Shown here: positions 1 through 8,159 of the stretch, one piece after another
How the letters are laid out: the number at the start of each line of letters is the position of its first letter
Position numbering within the stretch: position 1 is the first letter of the stretch
Notes under the pieces: generated by a model
What the model saw: the letters and a program-made list of their open reading frames with translations, nothing else
The model's database searches: none
What the model was told of the DNA's origin: nothing
Program-made: the position numbers and the translations under genes
Source of the DNA: Oscillospiraceae bacterium
Lineage (GTDB): Bacteria; Bacillota; Clostridia; Oscillospirales; UBA929
Assembly: GCA_031271525.1 (NCBI GenBank)
Contig: JAISVO010000078.1
Coordinates: 1-34,645 of the forward strand
Reading direction: 5' to 3'
Length of the DNA: 34,645 bases

Positions 1-581
1 ATCAGTCGGTCCTCTTCCGCGAGAATCAGTGACTTCAGCGACACGACGCCGATTAAGACCCGGGAATCGTCGGTGACATAGCTCGTGTAGATCGTCTCTT
101 TGTCCATCCCTGTCCGCCGGATACGCTTAACCGCGTCCGCGACGGTCATGCCGGGACGCAGGGTGACATATTCGGTGGTCATGACGCTGCCCGCCGAATC
201 CTCCGGGTAGTTCAGCAGCTCGTTGATGCTTTTCCGCATCTCCGGGTCCGCTTGGAGGAGGATCCGCTTGACGACATTTGCCGGCATCTCCTCAATGATG
301 TCCACCGCGTCATCGGCGTACAGCTCGTCCACAACGTCCTTCAGCTCGGCGTCCGAGAAGCCGTGGATCAGCTGCTCCTGCACGGTGCTGTCCATCTCGA
401 CGAAGGTTTCGGCCGCGAGTTCCTTCGGCAGAAGCCGGAACAGCGCCGGCTGGATGTCCTCGAAAAGGATCGCGATGTCCGCCGGGCGCATGGTGATCAG
501 AATGTCGCGGAGGGTTTTGAACTTCTTTTCGGCGAGCAGCTTCTCAACCGTCTCGCGAAGCGTAAACGTGGATTCCCTCAT
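1..581 (-). CDS. mgtE: Magnesium transporter MgtE, N-terminal part
   Basis: This is the N-terminal 193 or so residues of an MgtE-type Mg2+ channel; the 3' end runs off the window. The ATG at 581-579 follows GGAGGTGAT at good spacing. The translation shows the MgtE_N helical superdomain (roughly residues 10-125, with stretches such as MRPADIAILFEDI and ELYADDAVDIIEEMP), then the linker PEDSAGSVMT and the start of the first CBS domain (TTEYVTLRPGMTVADAV). In this family the N and CBS domains are cytosolic Mg2+ sensors that close a C-terminal five-helix pore, which lies outside the window. It is 49 bp downstream of a cyclophilin gene on the same strand and may be co-transcribed with it. A GC-rich hairpin in the gap (609-630) has no T-run, so it is unlikely to terminate. 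Confidence 0.93.
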   Translation of the reverse strand, partial: MRESTFTLRETVEKLLAEKKFKTLRDILITMRPADIAILFEDIQPALFRLLPKELAAETFVEMDSTVQEQLIHGFSDAELKDVVDELYADDAVDIIEEMPANVVKRILLQADPEMRKSINELLNYPEDSAGSVMTTEYVTLRPGMTVADAVKRIRRTGMDKETIYTSYVTDDSRVLIGVVSLKSLILAEEDRL

Positions 582-630
582 CGCATCACCTCCGCCCGTG
601 AAGTAGACGGCGCGCCGGGACCGCCGCGCC

Positions 631-1149
631 CTATTGCTTATGCACGATATATTCTTCCCCGAAGGTCTCGACGGTAACCGATACCATCCTTCGGGGCGGG
701 GTCGCGCGGTCGTTCTCACGCGGGCCGCTGACGATACCGTCGACGATGCCCATCCCCTCGGTGACCTTCCCGAACGCGGCGTACTCGCCGTCGAGATAGT
801 CCGCGCCGCTCACCATGATGAAGAATTGGCTCCCGGCGGAGTTGGGACGCTCGGTCCGCGCCATCGAGAGGACCCCCCGTTCGTGGGTGAGGTCATTCCG
901 GAAGAACCCATTTGCCGAAAACTCACCCGGGATTGAGTATCCGGGGTTCCCGGTGCCGTCCCCCAACGGGCAGCCGCCCTGTATCATGAATCCGGGGACG
1001 ATTCGGTGGAAGGTCAGGCCGTTGTAGAACCCCTCCTGTATCAGACTGACGAAGTTCGCGACGGTGTTGGGCGCTTTGCCGGGGTACAGCTCGATAAGGA
1101 TGACGCCGCTGTCATCCATCGTGACGGTCACCACAGGGTTGTTCATACG
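631..1149 (-). CDS. Cyclophilin-type peptidyl-prolyl isomerase, no signal peptide
   Basis: A 172-residue cyclophilin (PpiB-like). It catalyses cis-trans isomerisation of Xaa-Pro bonds and probably acts in the cytoplasm, since no signal peptide is seen. Signatures are APNTVANFV, FHRIVPGFMIQGG with the family's catalytic Arg at about residue 48, GVLSMAR, SAGSQFFIM and AAFGKVTEGM. The frame stays open upstream to 1332, but the start is set at ATG 1149-1147, which follows GGAGG and places the first beta strand (VVTVTMDDSG) right after the initiator. It lies 19 bp downstream of a second, lipoprotein cyclophilin that is clearly paralogous (same VVT-TMDD start, same APNTVANFV and GVLSMAR blocks). 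This looks like a tandem duplication in which one copy lost or gained an export signal. Confidence 0.93.
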   Translation of the reverse strand, partial: RMNNPVVTVTMDDSGVILIELYPGKAPNTVANFVSLIQEGFYNGLTFHRIVPGFMIQGGCPLGDGTGNPGYSIPGEFSANGFFRNDLTHERGVLSMARTERPNSAGSQFFIMVSGADYLDGEYAAFGKVTEGMGIVDGIVSGPRENDRATPPRRMVSVTVETFGEEYIVHKQ

Positions 1150-1168
1150 CGAACCTCCATAGCAGATT

Positions 1169-1768
1169 TTATTTCTTCTCCGCCGTATATGCCTGTCCGA
1201 AGGTATCGACCGTGACGCTTTGCATCGTGCGGGGCTCCAGCGCCATATAGTTGCCGGCGGCGCCGGTGTTGGGACCGGCCGCGATGCCGTCGGCGACGTC
1301 CATCCCCTCGACGACCCGCCCGAAGGCGGCATATTGGCCGTCCAAGCCGGTCATGTCGACCGTCATGATGAAGAACTGGCTTCCCGCCGAATCGTAGTCG
1401 TTGCTGCGCGCCATCGACAATACACCCCGCTCGTGGGAGAGGTCGTTCCGGGGAAAGCCGTTCGCGGCGAATTCACCGGCGATGGCGTAGCCCGGACCGC
1501 CGGTTCCGCTGCCGTTCGGGTCGCCGCCTTGGATCATGAATTCGGCGCTGGTGCGGTGGAAAGTCAGACCGTCGTAGAAGCCTTCCTGAATCAGCGCGAC
1601 GAAGTTCGCGACGGTGTTGGGCGCTTTGTCGGGGTACAGCTCCAGCTTGATGGTTCCGCCGTCGTCCATCGTGATTGTAACGACCGGGTTCTCGCCGGCT
1701 GCGGGGGTTGGCGTCGAGCAGGCGGCAAGGGTCAGGGTAACAAGCAGTAGAAGCAGGAATTTTTTCAT
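1169..1768 (-). CDS. Cyclophilin-type peptidyl-prolyl isomerase, lipoprotein
   Basis: A 199-residue cyclophilin with a lipoprotein signal: MKKFLLLLLV followed by lipobox LAAC, predicted lipidated Cys at about residue 17, then a short Thr/Pro/Ala linker. It would be tethered outside the membrane and help fold exported proteins. The isomerase core has FHR (about residues 70-72), FMIQGGDPNGSGTGG, GVLSMAR and SAGSQFFIM. The loop after FHR reads TSAE instead of the usual IVPG/IIPG, which may alter substrate preference. The start is ATG 1768-1766 after GGGAGGG, although the frame is open to 2008. It is first in an operon with the unsignalled cyclophilin and perhaps mgtE, and a strong promoter lies at 1796-1824. 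Confidence 0.92.
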   Translation of the reverse strand: MKKFLLLLLVTLTLAACSTPTPAAGENPVVTITMDDGGTIKLELYPDKAPNTVANFVALIQEGFYDGLTFHRTSAEFMIQGGDPNGSGTGGPGYAIAGEFAANGFPRNDLSHERGVLSMARSNDYDSAGSQFFIMTVDMTGLDGQYAAFGRVVEGMDVADGIAAGPNTGAAGNYMALEPRTMQSVTVDTFGQAYTAEKK

Positions 1769-1795
1769 ACAGTCCCTCCCCAATGAACTGCTTCC

Positions 1796-1824
1796 AGTAT
1801 ATATACGTGAATCCCCGTTGTCAA
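1796..1824 (-). promoter_or_regulatory. Sigma-70-type promoter for the cyclophilin operon
   Basis: On the minus strand TTGACA (1824-1819), a 17-base spacer and TATACT (1801-1796) lie about 28 bases upstream of the lipoprotein cyclophilin start. Hexamers and spacing are close to consensus. Confidence 0.75.
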
Positions 1825-1867
1825 GGGGTCCCGACATGAAACATCCCATTCCGGGCACAATATCCGC

Positions 1868-3562
1868 ATGAAAAGATTCTTTTCCGTCCTTGCCTTGCTG
1901 GTTCTGCTGATCCTCTGTGCCGGGCGTCAGGACGACACCTTCACCCTCCTCTGGTATGTGAACGGATCCGACTTGGAGTCGGCGCCCGACGGCGGCGCGT
2001 TTACCCAAAACCTCGGGGAGATGCTGTCGGCGCTCCCTTCGGACGGCCGTCTAAAGGTCGCGCTCTTCACCGGCGGCACATTGGATTGGAAAACCGAGGG
2101 GTTTTCTGAGAGCAACCAAGTTCATGTGATCGACATGAACGGATTGACCCACGGTCCGGCGCTGCCCGGGGGGAGCGTCGCGAGTCCCGAGACGCTCACC
2201 CTGTTTTTGCGGTGGGGGATCGCCGCCTGCCCGGCGAAGCGGTATGGGTTGGTGTTCTGGGACCACGGGAGCGGGGTTCCCATCGGGTTCGGTTATGACG
2301 AGCTTCGCGAGCCCCGCTATATGGACCTTGCGGCGATGGACGAGGGCCTTTCAAAGGGGCTGTCCGGCGTCAAGCTGTCCTTTATCGGCTTTGACGCCTG
2401 CCTGATGGCGACCGCCGAGGTCGCCGCCGCCTGCGCCCCCTTCACCGGCACCCTAATTGCTTCGGAAGAGCTGGAGCCGTTCGGCGGCTGGGATTATGGC
2501 CCTCTGATGCGGGCGCTCGGATCCGATCCGGGCTTGCCGCCCGCCGACATCGGGAGGGTGATTGCAAACGGTTACTTCTCTGCAGAGGAGGACGCGATCC
2601 TCACCTTGTCGGTCGCCGACCTCACCCGAATCCGGCCGGTGGAAGACGCCGTCTCGGACATCGCCCGGGGGATACAGTCCCTGCTGGACACCGGCGGTTT
2701 TGCCGGGGTCGCCCGGGCGCGGGCGGCTGTAAAATACTTCGGCGGGGTGAGCCAGAGCGTGGATATGGTCGACCTAGTCAGTCTGGCGGAGTCGTTTGCC
2801 GACGCCCTGCCGGAGGAAGCCGCCCGTTTGGAAGACGCCGTGCGGGATTGTGTCGTATACAACCGGCACACCGACGGCGCGGACGGCGCGAACGGATTGT
2901 CGGTCTACTTCCCCTACCACAACGAGGGAATCTACAAGACCTTCCTCGCGCGGTATCCAGACTTCTCCCGCCCGTATGCCGCCTTGATCCGGGATTTTTC
3001 CTCCCGACTGGGAACCGGCCGCGTTCCCCGGATGGCGGAACAAAAACTGGAGACGAGAGATGGCGCGGTGCGGATGAAAGCCCCGCCCGATACCCTCCGG
3101 GCGGAGGGGGTATTGATCCGCCGTCCCTTTCTGGTCGGGGCTTGCGGCGGCGTGACGATTGACGGAGATGACCTTTTGAGCGCCATCCCCCAAAGATGGC
3201 TGACGATAAACGGCGCCCCTGTCTTCGCGCGGGGCGAAGGGGACACCGTTTCGGTTCCGGCCTTGCATGATGGCAGGAAGGTCAGTCTGCTGATCAAACT
3301 TGATGAGGACGGGGCAACGCTTCTGGGGTCCGTTCCCGAGGCGAAGGACGGCCGTATCCCCCGCCCGACGGTCTACCCGGTGGAATCGGGGGATACCCTC
3401 GCTTTCCTCTACCCGGTGATCGGGTCGGAAACGCTGGCGGAGGGGGAACCTTTTACCGTGGGGATAAACCTGACCGTCCGCTTTGAGCCGGCGGAAGGGG
3501 AGTTTGGGATTTTACTCACCGATTGCGGGCAAAAGGAGACAGTGATTACAGGTTCCCGATAA
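1868..3562 (+). CDS. Secreted clostripain-family (C11) cysteine protease
   Basis: A 564-residue protein with an N-terminal signal sequence (MKRFFSVLALLVLLIL followed by C-A-G). The C11 catalytic pair is visible: His133 in WDHGSG and Cys178 in GFDACLMA, followed by IASEE and GGWDY as in clostripain relatives. These enzymes cleave after basic residues. The C-terminal third (about residue 390 on) is a beta-rich region of unknown role. ILC-A resembles a lipobox but has Leu rather than a small residue at -1, so lipidation is uncertain. The start is ATG 1868; no convincing Shine-Dalgarno or promoter is visible in the 99 bp shared with the divergent cyclophilin operon. The 3' end overlaps the convergent SLH-protein gene by 17 bp. 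Confidence 0.88.
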   Translation: MKRFFSVLALLVLLILCAGRQDDTFTLLWYVNGSDLESAPDGGAFTQNLGEMLSALPSDGRLKVALFTGGTLDWKTEGFSESNQVHVIDMNGLTHGPALPGGSVASPETLTLFLRWGIAACPAKRYGLVFWDHGSGVPIGFGYDELREPRYMDLAAMDEGLSKGLSGVKLSFIGFDACLMATAEVAAACAPFTGTLIASEELEPFGGWDYGPLMRALGSDPGLPPADIGRVIANGYFSAEEDAILTLSVADLTRIRPVEDAVSDIARGIQSLLDTGGFAGVARARAAVKYFGGVSQSVDMVDLVSLAESFADALPEEAARLEDAVRDCVVYNRHTDGADGANGLSVYFPYHNEGIYKTFLARYPDFSRPYAALIRDFSSRLGTGRVPRMAEQKLETRDGAVRMKAPPDTLRAEGVLIRRPFLVGACGGVTIDGDDLLSAIPQRWLTINGAPVFARGEGDTVSVPALHDGRKVSLLIKLDEDGATLLGSVPEAKDGRIPRPTVYPVESGDTLAFLYPVIGSETLAEGEPFTVGINLTVRFEPAEGEFGILLTDCGQKETVITGSR

Positions 3563-6149
3563 TAAACCGCACTTTGTAGCCCCACGGATCGGTGTAAACC
3601 TCAAAGCTCTTGCAGTAGGCCCGGGCGCTGCCAAGCGCCATATGCTCCTTTGTGGCCGGGATGTAAACTTGAATGCCGTCCGCGATAGCGGTACGGGTGC
3701 CGTTGAGGGTGACGAACCGGTCGCCGTCGAAGTCAAACCGGGTGATGTTGGCATATCGGTTGCAGGTCACGAGGTCGAGCAGGGACGGGTCGCCGTTCAG
3801 GGCATAACCCGAAGCCGCGCCCGCAATGGTGCGGGATCCGGTCCGTTCGAGGCTTCCGGCGTAGAGGGTGTCCGTGATGGCCTTCAGCCCGTCGTCGAGG
3901 GTGACGGTCGCGTAGGTGGTCGAGCCGCCCTCCCCGGAGGCCGTCTCGGAGCCGATGGTGAGGTAGCCGTACTTGTAGGCGTCGCCGGTGATGTTGTTCA
4001 TCACGATCACCGTGACATAGCCCGAGGGGCTTACCTTACTGTAGAGGATATTGCCGGCGCTCACCCGCGTCGCCGGAATATCCTCCGCCGAGACGGGGAC
4101 GCCCTGCCCCTCCGCCCCCACTTGGTCGTAGAAGGCGCACCAAGGCGCGATCGGCGCGCCGCCCAGCGTCATCGCGGTGAGGTCGAGGGCGCCGCCCGAG
4201 TTGGGGATGACCGGGGTGACCGAGATTCCGTTCGTGTTCCCGTTGAAGGTGCAGAGTTTTCCTTCATACAGCGTTTCAAACCCCACGAGGGTTCCGGTAA
4301 ACAGCAGGTCCTTGCCGACCGTCACCGTCCCTTTGCGGGCAAGACCCAGCGAGGTATCCGGCAGGTCGGTGACCGGACGGATGTCGGCGATCCTGCCGTC
4401 CGGCGCGATCAGATAGCCGTAGCGCTGACCGGCGGGATAGGAGGCCATCTTCCGGGTGACCTCGGGCAGCAGCTCAAAGGTCTGACCCAGAAGTTTGATG
4501 CTGGTGGGGGTCTGGGGGTTCGGCGACGGGGAGGAGTACGAACCGCTCACCCGGATGCTGCTCGCCTCAAGGATCCCCGCCGATTCATAGTACATCAATA
4601 CGTCAAAGCTGTCCAGCATTTCCGGCTCGGCGCGCACCCCGTTCTTATACAAGACGGCGTCGGCCACGTTTTCCCCGACAAGCCCGGCAAGGGTGCCCGC
4701 TGTCGGCTGGGTCGTCAGGATCGCTAGCGAATACGCCCCCGCGCCCCGCGTCAGGGAGCGGTATATATAGGCAAGCCGTCCGAAACTGTCGCTTGCAAAG
4801 AGGAGGACGTCGCCCGGGCGGATCGACTCCCATACCAGCGTAAACGTGTCCTTCGCGTCGCTCCACACCGGCATCGCCGCGGAGATCGCGGTAAAGCTGC
4901 CGTCGGTGTCGGTAACGCCGTTGTTCTGCACTGAGTCCACCGTGACGGATTTGTAGGTATGGTCGGTTGTGACGGCAAAGCTCACCGCGTAGCCGTCCCG
5001 GTTGATCATCAGGTTTCCGGTCCGCCCGGTCAGCGCCGGGTCGATCGTCCCCTCCACCGGATACTGCGCGTTGTCCTCCGCGATGACAAAGGTCCTGCCG
5101 TCCGTCCCGGTGCGGAGACGGAGGATTGTTTTGACGAACTGCGCCCCGATCCGGTTCTCATAGCTGTCCCGCAGGACGCAGAGGACGGTCCCGTCCCGTG
5201 TGATCACGGTAACCGGCTCGTTCTCCCAAAAGCTCGATTCGGCAAACGTCTCCATCACGCCGCCAAGCTCCCACACGCCGAGGCTCGGCACCGGGAGGTT
5301 GGTGCCGTCCGCGAGGGTCAGCCCGTTGGCGCGCTTCTCGCGCACCGTTACGGTGCGGTAGGACGCGTCCGGGTCGGGGGTGACGGTGAGGACCTTCCCC
5401 TGCCCGTCCACCAACAGGGACGCTAGCTTCCCGTTCAGCCCGTCGTCCAGAACACTCCCGCAGGTGTAGCTGTTTGCCCCCGAGGTGATGACCGAGACGC
5501 CGTTGACCGTCTCGAAGCTCAAGATGACGTCGTTGATTTGTTTTGTCTGGAAATGCTTATCAATGTAAATAGCGCCCTCTTTGTCCTTGAGGTAGAGGAA
5601 GTTGTAGATCAGCCGCGCGACCTGACCCCGGGTCAGGACATCGTTCTGGCTGAAACGCATCCCTTTGGAGAGGCCCAGCGCCTCGGCCTTGCCGATGTAG
5701 CTCTGCGGCCAGTTCAGCCCCACATCCTCGTCGGTGTAGCCTAGGAGCCGCATCAGGACGGTCGTGAGGTAGCTGTAGCGCATCGGCGCGCCCGGCTCGA
5801 AGCTGCCGCTCGAAGAACCGGTGATGATCTTGAGGTCAACCGCCGCCATGATCCAGTGGTGCGCCCAATGGCCCGCGCGGACATCCGGGAAGCGGACCGT
5901 GCCGCCGTAGGCGCTGACGTCGGTGATCCCGCTGAGACGGACCGCCAAGACGGCCAGCATCGCGCGGGTAAAGGTGCCGTTCGGGGTATAGCTGTCACCG
6001 CCGGTCCCCCCGATGATCCCGAGGTTGTTTAAAAGCTCCGCCGCCTGTCTGGTCTCGGCGTCCGGGATGTCGCCGAACGCCGCCGCGCGCGGCGCCGCGA
6101 ACGGGGCAAGGAAGCTGAGAGCTAAGATAAGTACAAGAAACCGTTTCAT
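3546..6149 (-). CDS. Large SLH-domain surface protein of the export operon
   Basis: An 867-residue exported protein. The signal peptide ends near residue 24 (APRAAA), then three S-layer-homology repeats span about residues 25-197 (FPDVRAGHWAHHWIMAAVDL and FTRAMLAVLAVRLSG are clear SLH blocks). SLH repeats bind pyruvylated secondary cell-wall polymers, so the protein should be held non-covalently on the wall. The remaining 650 or so residues are beta-rich, Thr/Gly/Asp-rich and not recognised. The start is ATG 6149-6147 after AAGGGGGT, only 15 bp after the permease stop, so it is the last gene of the adaptor-ATPase-permease operon. That placement suggests it works with the transporter, as a wall-bound partner or as its cargo; this is inference. 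Confidence 0.85.
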   Translation of the reverse strand: MKRFLVLILALSFLAPFAAPRAAAFGDIPDAETRQAAELLNNLGIIGGTGGDSYTPNGTFTRAMLAVLAVRLSGITDVSAYGGTVRFPDVRAGHWAHHWIMAAVDLKIITGSSSGSFEPGAPMRYSYLTTVLMRLLGYTDEDVGLNWPQSYIGKAEALGLSKGMRFSQNDVLTRGQVARLIYNFLYLKDKEGAIYIDKHFQTKQINDVILSFETVNGVSVITSGANSYTCGSVLDDGLNGKLASLLVDGQGKVLTVTPDPDASYRTVTVREKRANGLTLADGTNLPVPSLGVWELGGVMETFAESSFWENEPVTVITRDGTVLCVLRDSYENRIGAQFVKTILRLRTGTDGRTFVIAEDNAQYPVEGTIDPALTGRTGNLMINRDGYAVSFAVTTDHTYKSVTVDSVQNNGVTDTDGSFTAISAAMPVWSDAKDTFTLVWESIRPGDVLLFASDSFGRLAYIYRSLTRGAGAYSLAILTTQPTAGTLAGLVGENVADAVLYKNGVRAEPEMLDSFDVLMYYESAGILEASSIRVSGSYSSPSPNPQTPTSIKLLGQTFELLPEVTRKMASYPAGQRYGYLIAPDGRIADIRPVTDLPDTSLGLARKGTVTVGKDLLFTGTLVGFETLYEGKLCTFNGNTNGISVTPVIPNSGGALDLTAMTLGGAPIAPWCAFYDQVGAEGQGVPVSAEDIPATRVSAGNILYSKVSPSGYVTVIVMNNITGDAYKYGYLTIGSETASGEGGSTTYATVTLDDGLKAITDTLYAGSLERTGSRTIAGAASGYALNGDPSLLDLVTCNRYANITRFDFDGDRFVTLNGTRTAIADGIQVYIPATKEHMALGSARAYCKSFEVYTDPWGYKVRFIIGNL

Positions 6150-6164
6150 AGTTGACCCCCTTCT

Positions 6165-7451
6165 CTACTCTGTTCGTAGTGCGTCCACCGGCTGGAGCGA
6201 GGCAGCCTTAAACGCCGGATAAATGCCGAAGATGATCCCCATCAGGAGGGAGCCGCCGAAGGCGAGCGCCGTGATCGGCAGGTCGGGCGACGCGATGATG
6301 TCGTATTGGATCTTCCCCCAGTAGACGGTCACGACGAAGCCCACCAGAACGCCGAGGATGCCGCCCGAGCCGCTCAGCACCGTCGCCTCGATGAGGAACT
6401 GGGTGACGATGGTGCGCCGGGGCGCGCCGATCGCCTTCCGCACGCCGATCTCCCGGGTGCGCTCGGTGACGGTCACCAGCATGATGTTCATGATGCCGAT
6501 GCCGCCGACTAAGAGGGATATGGCGGCGATCAGCGACAGGGTACGGGTCTGGGCGTCCATTGATTCGTTCAGGGTCTCCAGCCCTGTGAACCGCGCGTAG
6601 ACGTTGACATAACCGTTGACGAGGTTGTTTTGGTACATATAGTCTATCTCCGATTGCGACATCGTTTCGTAATCGGGAAAGGTGAGCATGGTGGCAAAAA
6701 AGTTCTTGAGGAGCTTCACCAATTCTAGGCCCGTGTTTGGGTCGGGGACCTTGATGACGTAGTCTTGGATGACCATCGACCGGTTGATGACCCGGGACGC
6801 CGTGTGTGGGATGAGGATCATGTTGTCTTGGGAGTACTCGTAGTAATACGTTTCATCCCCGTAATAGTCCTGAGACTGCGACTGGCGGTAGACGCCGATG
6901 ACGGTGAAGGGGATCCCCGCGATCTCCAGCTCCTGACCGATGGGGTCCTCAAAGGAAAAGATCTTCTCCGCCGCGAGGGTTCCGAGGACGACCACGTTGT
7001 TCGCCCGCTCCACATCCATGACGCTAAGGTCCCGGCCCCGGTCCAGCTCAAAGCCCATCGCCTCGCTGAACTGTTCGTTGCCGTAATATAAGGGGCGGAT
7101 CAAGACTTCCCTCTCCCCCCACCGCACCCTCATCTCGTACTCCTGCGCGTTGGGGGTGAACCCGTCCGTGTAGGCCGCCAAATCGGTGTCGAGATATTCC
7201 TTTAGTTCCCGCGCGATCTCCGCGTTGGGCGGAGCGCCGTTGTATTCGTAGCTGTAAAAGTTTACGGTGACCAAGTTTTCCATCATCCCGTAGATCATCT
7301 CCAGATCCGCCTGATTCTGCGCCTTTGTGACGCTGACCAGCGCGATGACCGCCGTGACGCCGATGACGGTGCCGAGCATGGTGAGGAAGCTCCGCCCCTT
7401 CTTCGCGAGGAGGGTTTGGAACGCCATCCGCACCGATTGCCACAGCTTCAT
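6165..7451 (-). CDS. MacB-type ABC transporter permease
   Basis: A 428-residue MacB/FtsX-superfamily permease. The expected layout is present: one N-terminal membrane helix (about 20-41, FLTMLGTVIGVTAVIAL), a large extracytoplasmic MacB_PCD domain (about 45-300), then three C-terminal helices (about 305-327, 355-377 and 392-412). The family motif TERTREIGVRKAIGA precedes the third helix, and the end reads YPAFKAASLQPVDALR. This type does not move substrate through a pore; it couples cytoplasmic ATP hydrolysis to movements outside the membrane. Its ATG overlaps the ATPase stop by 4 bp (ATGA). The extracellular domain contains a Tyr-rich stretch (DYYGDETYYYEYSQD) not typical of MacB. Confidence 0.93.
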   Translation of the reverse strand: MKLWQSVRMAFQTLLAKKGRSFLTMLGTVIGVTAVIALVSVTKAQNQADLEMIYGMMENLVTVNFYSYEYNGAPPNAEIARELKEYLDTDLAAYTDGFTPNAQEYEMRVRWGEREVLIRPLYYGNEQFSEAMGFELDRGRDLSVMDVERANNVVVLGTLAAEKIFSFEDPIGQELEIAGIPFTVIGVYRQSQSQDYYGDETYYYEYSQDNMILIPHTASRVINRSMVIQDYVIKVPDPNTGLELVKLLKNFFATMLTFPDYETMSQSEIDYMYQNNLVNGYVNVYARFTGLETLNESMDAQTRTLSLIAAISLLVGGIGIMNIMLVTVTERTREIGVRKAIGAPRRTIVTQFLIEATVLSGSGGILGVLVGFVVTVYWGKIQYDIIASPDLPITALAFGGSLLMGIIFGIYPAFKAASLQPVDALRTE

Positions 7452-8155
7452 GAGGCGTTCCCCCTTCCAACGGCGGTATCCTCCACAACCCGGCCGTCCT
7501 TGATCCGCACCGTCCGCTTGGAGACCTGCGCAATGGCGTTGTCATGGGTGATCAGGACGACGGTGGTCCCGGTTTTGTTCAGCTCCGCCAGAATCTGGAT
7601 GACATGCTCGCCGGTGCGGGAGTCGAGGTTTCCCGTCGGCTCGTCCGCGAGGATGATGCTGGGGTTGGTGGCGAGCGCGCGGGCAATGGCCACCCGCTGC
7701 TGCTGACCCCCCGACATCTGCCCGGGGCGGTGGTCCATCCGCTCGTACAGGCCGACCCGGTCAAGGGCGTCCATCGCCATATCCCGGCGCTTGCCGCCGT
7801 GAACCCCCTGATAGATCAGCGGCAGCTCGACGTTCTCCAGCGCGGTCAGGCCGTTCAGCAGGTTGAATCCCTGAAAGATAAAGCCGATCAGTTTATTCCG
7901 GATCCTTGCCAGCTCGCTGTCATACATGTCGATGACATACTCGCCGTCCAATATGTATTCGCCATAGGTGGGGACGTCGAGACAGCCGAGGATGTTCATC
8001 AGGGTGGATTTCCCCGACCCCGAAGCGCCGACGATCGCGAGATACTCCCCCCGCGTCACCGAGAGGGTCACGCCGTCCAGCGCCCGCACCTCGTTCTCAT
8101 ACCCCTCGTTGTAAATCTTGTAGACATCCCGGATGTCGATCAACGCGTTCTCCAT
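7448..8155 (-). CDS. MacB/LolD-type ABC transporter ATP-binding protein
   Basis: A 235-residue nucleotide-binding subunit. Walker A GASGSGKST (43-51), Q-loop Gln95, signature SGGQQ (148-152), Walker B IILADEP (167-173), then GNLD and switch His204 (THD) are all present, so it should be an active ATPase. The MacB/LolD class is recognisable from NILGCLD and PTGNLDSRTG. The frame is open to 8488, but ATG 8155-8153 begins the normal family N-terminus (MENALIDIRDVYKIY) 4 bp after the adaptor stop. Its own stop overlaps the permease start, so adaptor, ATPase and permease are probably translationally coupled. Confidence 0.95.
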   Translation of the reverse strand: MENALIDIRDVYKIYNEGYENEVRALDGVTLSVTRGEYLAIVGASGSGKSTLMNILGCLDVPTYGEYILDGEYVIDMYDSELARIRNKLIGFIFQGFNLLNGLTALENVELPLIYQGVHGGKRRDMAMDALDRVGLYERMDHRPGQMSGGQQQRVAIARALATNPSIILADEPTGNLDSRTGEHVIQILAELNKTGTTVVLITHDNAIAQVSKRTVRIKDGRVVEDTAVGRGNAS

Positions 8156-8159
8156 CCCG

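Noticed and set aside
609..630. GC-rich hairpin between the cyclophilin and mgtE genes as a terminator
   Set aside because: No T-run follows on the minus strand, so read-through into mgtE is more likely.
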